DNA from: Desulfotignum sp.
GTDB taxonomy: Bacteria; Desulfobacterota; Desulfobacteria; Desulfobacterales; Desulfobacteraceae
Direction of reading: 5' to 3'
DNA: 35,650 nt
NCBI GenBank assembly: GCA_011390635.1
Contig: JAABSA010000036.1
Span: 1-35,650, forward strand
The notes under the pieces are model-generated. The model worked only from the letters and a program-made list of their open reading frames with translations. It was not told the origin of the DNA and made no database searches. This document shows positions 31,935-35,650 of this stretch, piece after piece (the first letter of the stretch is position 1; each line of letters begins with the position of its first letter). A program made the translations under genes and the position numbers.

Positions 31935-33596
31935 ATGAAAACATCCTATGACTATATTATTATCGGCGGGGGATCTGCCGGATGTGTGCTGGCCAACCGG
32001 CTCAGCCAGGACCCGTCATGCAGTGTGCTGGTGCTGGAGGCAGGCCGGCCCGACTATATCTGGGATGTGTTCATCCACATGCCTGCCGGCCTGACCTTTC
32101 CTCTTGGCAACAAATTCTATGACTGGTGTTATGAAAGCGAACCCGAACCCTTCATGCTTCAGCGCAAAATCTTCCATGGCCGGGGCAAGGTGCTGGGGGG
32201 CTCATCCTCCATCAACGGCATGATCTATATCCGGGGCAATGCCATGGATTATGAAAAATGGGCCAAAAACCCGGGCATGGAACACTGGGATTACGCACAC
32301 AACCTGCCCTATTTCATCCGGGCGGAAAACCGGCTCAAAGGTCCGGACCAGTACCACGGCACCGACGGCCCGTTGATCCTGGAAATCGGACCGTGTAAAA
32401 ACCCATTGTTCCAGGCATTTCTGGAATCCGCAAAACAGGCCGGATATCCTCTGACCGATGATGTGAACGGGTATCAGCAGGAAGGGTTCGGGGCCTTTGA
32501 CAGAAACATCCACAGGGGACGGCGGCTGTCCGCGGCCCGGGCCTATCTGCATCCGGTGCTCAAACAGCGGTCCAATCTGGATCTGGTCTGCCGGGCCCTG
32601 ACCACAAAAATCATTTTCAACGGCAAAAAAGCCACGGGCGTGGAGTTTGTCAAAGGCAAAGGCAGCCGGACCAAAACGGTCCAGGCAGGGGAAGTCATCT
32701 GCTGCGGCGGGGCCATCAACTCCCCCCAGATCCTGCAGTTGTCCGGGGTGGGCAATGCAGATGACCTCAAAACCCTTGGCATCCCCGTGGTCCATGACCT
32801 GCCCGGGGTGGGAGAAAACATGCAGGACCACCTGGAGGTCTATGTCCAGTATGCCAGCAAAAAACCGGTGTCCATGAATCCGGCCCTGAAATGGTGGAAA
32901 AAACCGTTCATCGGATACAAATGGCTGTTTCACAGATCCGGTGCCGCGGCCACCAACCATTTTGAGGCGGGCGGATTCATCCGGAGCAACCAGGATGTGG
33001 ATTATCCCAATATCCAGTTTCATTTTCTGCCACTGGCCATCCGGTATGACGGCTCCCGGCCCAGCCAGGACCACGGGTACCAGGTTCATGTGGGCCCCAT
33101 GTACTCCAATGCCGTGGGATCCGTGAAAATCACCTCCACCGATCCCCGCAAGCACCCGGCCCTGCGGTTCAATTACCTGTCCACTGACCAGGACCGCAGA
33201 GAATGGGTGGAAGCGATCCGATGTGCCAGAAAAATCATGAACCAGCCGGCGTTCAAAGAATTCAATGCCGGCGAAACCTCTCCGGGCAACCATGTCCAGA
33301 CCGATGAGGATATCCTGGACTGGGTGGCAAAGGATGCGGAAACCGCCCTGCATCCCTCCTGCACCTGCAAAATGGGCATAGATGACATGGCTGTGGTGGA
33401 CCCCTCCTCCATGAAGGTCCACGGCGTGGAAAACCTGCGGGTGGTGGATGCATCGGTCATGCCGAGTGTCACCAACGGCAACATCTACGCCCCCACCATG
33501 ATGGTGGCGGAAAAGGCCTGCGACCTGATTTTGGGCAATACCATGGAGCCGCCGTCAACCGCCTCCTTCTACCGGCACCAAAAGAAAACTGCCTGA
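31935..33596 (+). CDS. GMC-family oxidoreductase (choline/alcohol dehydrogenase type)
   Basis: A 553-residue FAD enzyme of the glucose-methanol-choline family. The dinucleotide motif is [17 protein letters not shown] at the N-terminus. GMC signature 1 lies in [20 protein letters not shown] and signature 2 in [16 protein letters not shown]. The catalytic histidine is in [10 protein letters not shown] and the second His/Asn position in [13 protein letters not shown], here Asn. The family oxidises primary alcohols to aldehydes; the physiological acceptor in an anaerobe would not be oxygen. ATG 31935 (AAGGA upstream) is chosen over 31902, as the fold begins there. It lies 85 bases after the TetR gene. 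Confidence 0.92.
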   Translation: MKTSYDYIIIGGGSAGCVLANRLSQDPSCSVLVLEAGRPDYIWDVFIHMPAGLTFPLGNKFYDWCYESEPEPFMLQRKIFHGRGKVLGGSSSINGMIYIRGNAMDYEKWAKNPGMEHWDYAHNLPYFIRAENRLKGPDQYHGTDGPLILEIGPCKNPLFQAFLESAKQAGYPLTDDVNGYQQEGFGAFDRNIHRGRRLSAARAYLHPVLKQRSNLDLVCRALTTKIIFNGKKATGVEFVKGKGSRTKTVQAGEVICCGGAINSPQILQLSGVGNADDLKTLGIPVVHDLPGVGENMQDHLEVYVQYASKKPVSMNPALKWWKKPFIGYKWLFHRSGAAATNHFEAGGFIRSNQDVDYPNIQFHFLPLAIRYDGSRPSQDHGYQVHVGPMYSNAVGSVKITSTDPRKHPALRFNYLSTDQDRREWVEAIRCARKIMNQPAFKEFNAGETSPGNHVQTDEDILDWVAKDAETALHPSCTCKMGIDDMAVVDPSSMKVHGVENLRVVDASVMPSVTNGNIYAPTMMVAEKACDLILGNTMEPPSTASFYRHQKKTA

Positions 33597-33719
33597 AAAG
33601 GTGCAGGATTATTGGTTTGATTTTGGGGGACCGAGTGGATGCATCATTATTTTTGAACAGACATAGAAGGTACTATGGTGCGCAGGCGCGATGACTGGAA
33701 ATCCGGATAGTTATGAATG

Positions 33720-33887
33720 TTATTTTTCTTTTTGGGACCTGTTTTTATCTCTGCATACCCGGCACCGGTCATCCGAGCAGCATTCACAGGAAAAACAGTC
33801 TTTGCAGGGAAATTTTTTGGAGCAGTCAAGCCGCTTTTCAGGTACATATAATTTTCCCGGCATCCCGGATATGGAAACAAACGGCAT
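33720..33887 (-). CDS. Small cysteine-rich protein (55 residues)
   Basis: A short protein starting MPFVSISGMPGKLYVPE, followed by eight cysteines in 25 residues (CSKKFPCKDCFSCECC and then DDRCRVC) and a basic tail. The pattern suggests a small zinc- or iron-sulfur-binding protein. I recall similar short proteins in sulfate reducers but cannot name a function. GGGGGG about 6 bases upstream of ATG 33887 serves as ribosome site; the longer frame to 33956 is not needed. It stands between convergent and co-directional genes without a clear partner. Confidence 0.6.
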   Translation of the reverse strand: MPFVSISGMPGKLYVPEKRLDCSKKFPCKDCFSCECCSDDRCRVCRDKNRSQKEK

Positions 33888-33981
33888 GATACCCCCTTTC
33901 AACAGATGCGCTTTATAGAAACAAGATAAACAGGGAAAAGGGGATTTCAAGTTCATCTAAAAGCCTATAAAATAAGGATGA

Positions 33982-34434
33982 TCATCCCTGTTTGCCGGTC
34001 ATCTCCTGAATTGTCACCTTGATCACAGCGGTTTTTTCAATCATTTCAAGTGGATAGTCAAATGATCGATCCGAATAATGGGCCATGATGATATCCAGGC
34101 CGGTTTTCTTTTCTTCCAGGGTGGTGAGCAGATGAGCCGTGCCTGTTCCGATGACGCTTTTGAACGACAATCCCCAGTCGCAGGCATTGGCTGCTTTCTT
34201 TATTTTTATCAGTTCATCCACCTCAAAACACACCAGAGGATTGGCGCGGATCAGATCAATTTTCCGGCCCTGTTTTGCACTGTGAAAATACAGGGCCTGG
34301 TCCTGATACCCATAGTTCAGGGGAACGATATAGGGCACATTGTTGTCCACAAAACCCAGACGGCATATCTGTCCCTGTTTGAGTATCTGTTCAATATCTG
34401 CTGTCTTGGTGATCTGTTTTTCTTTGCGCCTCAT
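33982..34434 (-). CDS. Pyridoxamine 5'-phosphate oxidase-like flavoprotein (NimA-related)
   Basis: A 150-residue split-barrel flavin-binding protein. ADIEQILKQGQICRLGFVD and the following PYIVPLNYGYQDQALYFHSA form the typical first half of the NimA/HugZ-like fold, with KIDLIRANPLVCFEVDE next. In the C-terminal half, DWGLSFKSVIGTGTAHLL and EKTAVIKVTIQEMTGKQ are also typical. Such proteins bind FMN (or heme/F420 in relatives) and reduce nitro compounds or have unknown roles. ATG 34434 is chosen because AGGAG lies 10 bases upstream; the frame is open to 34500. Confidence 0.88.
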   Translation of the reverse strand: MRRKEKQITKTADIEQILKQGQICRLGFVDNNVPYIVPLNYGYQDQALYFHSAKQGRKIDLIRANPLVCFEVDELIKIKKAANACDWGLSFKSVIGTGTAHLLTTLEEKKTGLDIIMAHYSDRSFDYPLEMIEKTAVIKVTIQEMTGKQG

Positions 34435-34489
34435 GGGCAATGCTCCTTTTCCCGTCACAAGTTTTGTCCATGACATATCACACCTCGTC

Positions 34490-34518
34490 CCGGACCGCAT
34501 ATGAAAAAAACGGTCCGG
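34490..34518. terminator. Stem-loop directly after the FtsX-like permease gene
   Basis: CCGGACCG (34490-34497) and CGGTCCGG (34511-34518) form a perfect 8-bp stem with a 13-base loop that contains an A-run. It begins at the base following the permease stop (34519-34521). On the minus strand the U-run lies in the loop and not after the stem, so it is not a textbook terminator; a transcript end or processing site is likely from the position. Confidence 0.4.
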
Positions 34519-35650
34519 TCATGTTTTTTTCAGCAGCATCATGGGCCGGGTCTGTAAAATTTTTCCTGCGGCAGCCACTGCCGTTGCCATGCAGATCAGG
34601 GTGGTCAGCACCAGGATGCCCGTAAGATACAACAGGTCCAGCTGCCAGAGGCTGTCAAAAAAATACCAGGACACAGCCCGGGAAAACCCGATGCTCAGCA
34701 GCACGGCAACAAAGGCTGCGGCAAATCCCAGGCTGCCGAATTCCACCAAAGATATTTTTTTAATATCGCTGAATCCAGCCCCCAGCACCTTGAGCAAATT
34801 GGTCTGGACCGCCTGGCTCCGGGCCTGGTGCCGGGCAATGGAAAAAATGGAGACAAGGCCGGCTGCAATGGCCAGCCAGGCCATGAACCGCACAGACACC
34901 GACAGCCGGTCCGCAATAAAGGTCAACGTGGTGATCATCTGGGTGACATCGATGATGGAAATATTGGGAAAGTTTTCCACAATCTTTTTTTTCAGGGGCT
35001 GCCGCAGTTCCGGGGGCACCTGGGACACCGCTCCCAGCCAGGTTTTGGGGGCATCATCCAGCACCCCCTGCTGGAACAGCAAAAAGAAATTGGGCTGGAA
35101 ACTGTTCCACCGCACCTTGCGGATGTTTTTGATCCGGCCTTCCAGCACCATGCCCTGAATATCGAATCCCATCACATCATTGATGGCCAGATCATGGTCC
35201 CCTGCAAAGGACTGGGCCACGGAAATCTCAAAAGGTGTTCCAGATCCGAAATCCCAGGGAGTAACTGACAGAGGATCTCCCTGAACAATGGTTTCAGAGG
35301 GGTCCAGGTCTCTGCGGAAGGAAAAATTATGCTCCATGCGCCGGGGCCGTCCCTGCGCTTCCCGATTGTTTTCACGGGTGTGAAAGGGGGTGCCGTTAAC
35401 GGTGAGAATTCTGCCCCTGACCATGGGGGACAGATTTTCCAGGACCCCGGGCTGTGCTTCCATGAACGCTTCCAGGTCCCGGGTCTGGTTTTCCTGGATA
35501 TCCATAAGAAAAAAAACCGGTATTTTCAATCCTTCCGGCCGCTGGATCTCTGTCTGTAACCCCTTTTGCACCTGGGGGATCAGGCAGATCAAAAATACCC
35601 CCATGGCAATGGTGACAAAACAAGCCAGAGAGGACCAGATATTGCGGTGC
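34519..35650 (-). CDS. FtsX-like ABC transporter permease, C-terminal part
   Basis: The frame enters from the right edge without a start; about 377 residues are visible. It begins with a helix (NIWSSLACFVTIAMGVFLIC), then a large periplasmic MacB-like domain (LQTEIQRPEGLKIPVFFLMD onward, including LEAFMEAQPGVLENLSPMV). Three helices close the protein (RFMAWLAIAAGLVSIFSIA; AAFVAVLLSIGFSRAV; LTGILVLTTLICMATAVAAA), as in FtsX/YbbP-type permeases. YbbP-like permeases have two such halves, so this is probably the second half of an ~830-residue protein that works with a LolD/YbbA-type ATPase, expected beyond the window. The export substrate is unknown. Confidence 0.87.
   Translation of the reverse strand, partial: HRNIWSSLACFVTIAMGVFLICLIPQVQKGLQTEIQRPEGLKIPVFFLMDIQENQTRDLEAFMEAQPGVLENLSPMVRGRILTVNGTPFHTRENNREAQGRPRRMEHNFSFRRDLDPSETIVQGDPLSVTPWDFGSGTPFEISVAQSFAGDHDLAINDVMGFDIQGMVLEGRIKNIRKVRWNSFQPNFFLLFQQGVLDDAPKTWLGAVSQVPPELRQPLKKKIVENFPNISIIDVTQMITTLTFIADRLSVSVRFMAWLAIAAGLVSIFSIARHQARSQAVQTNLLKVLGAGFSDIKKISLVEFGSLGFAAAFVAVLLSIGFSRAVSWYFFDSLWQLDLLYLTGILVLTTLICMATAVAAAGKILQTRPMMLLKKT

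Noticed and set aside
32202-33422. Minus-strand open frame of 406 codons
   Set aside because: Antisense of the GMC oxidoreductase gene, whose signatures are intact.
1-35650. CRISPR arrays, tRNA or rRNA genes, insertion sequences, attachment sites
   Set aside because: No regularly spaced repeats, no tRNA cloverleaf or rRNA sequence, no transposase or integrase motifs were seen on either strand.

Overview
The window looks like chromosome from a strictly anaerobic, sulfate-reducing Desulfobacteraceae-type bacterium (Desulfotignum/Desulfobacula-like; the genus is inferred, not shown). Reasons: a molybdo/tungsto aldehyde:ferredoxin oxidoreductase with its own four-cluster ferredoxin, a cobalamin-binding radical SAM enzyme, multi-PAS kinases of the type these bacteria carry in large numbers, a Gram-negative TamB/Omp85 pair, and a probable selenocysteine protein. 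No rRNA, tRNA, CRISPR array or intact insertion sequence was seen.

Layout. 1-1206: tail of an unidentified gene, then a solitary pstB behind a Pho-box-like site. 1187-4431 (minus): a COG2509-type FAD dehydrogenase and a B12-binding radical SAM protein, two genes in one unit. 4724-8111 (plus): a GAF/PAS/PAS hybrid histidine kinase and an unrecognised four-helix membrane protein. 8225-11460: a small-gene and gene-remnant zone. It holds a rhodanese with two in-frame UGA codons and a SECIS-like hairpin (minus), a vapB antitoxin with a wrecked vapC, an orphan VapB-type antitoxin three bases ahead of a SAM methyltransferase, sixA, a coding-like fragment, and the first ~30 codons of a lost DUF4143-type ATPase. 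11455-19432 (minus): a seven-gene unit consisting of a LivK-type binding protein, LivH, LivM, LivG, LivF, an AMP-forming acyl-CoA ligase and a histidine kinase. A separately terminated NtrC-type response regulator lies upstream (19767-21116). 21310-28751 (plus): tamB overlapping an Omp85 gene with about seven POTRA-like repeats. 28946-33596 (plus): ferredoxin, aldehyde oxidoreductase, TetR regulator and GMC alcohol dehydrogenase. 33720-35650 (minus): a small eight-cysteine protein, a NimA-like flavoprotein and the C-terminal part of an FtsX-like permease.

How the genes work together (inference). The Liv-type transporter with an acyl-CoA ligase fits uptake and CoA activation of an organic acid, probably aliphatic or aromatic rather than an amino acid, with the co-transcribed kinase and upstream NtrC-type regulator as a likely signalling pair. 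The GMC dehydrogenase and aldehyde oxidoreductase fit sequential oxidation of alcohol to aldehyde to acid, with electrons leaving through the ferredoxin, under TetR control. TamB and the Omp85 protein would span the periplasm and outer membrane.

The most notable item is the gene at 8272-8589 (minus). Ordinary gene calling stops it at 63 residues. Reading UGA at 8398-8400 and 8392-8394 as selenocysteine gives a complete 105-residue rhodanese in which both positions of a C-x-C-P active-site motif are selenocysteine.
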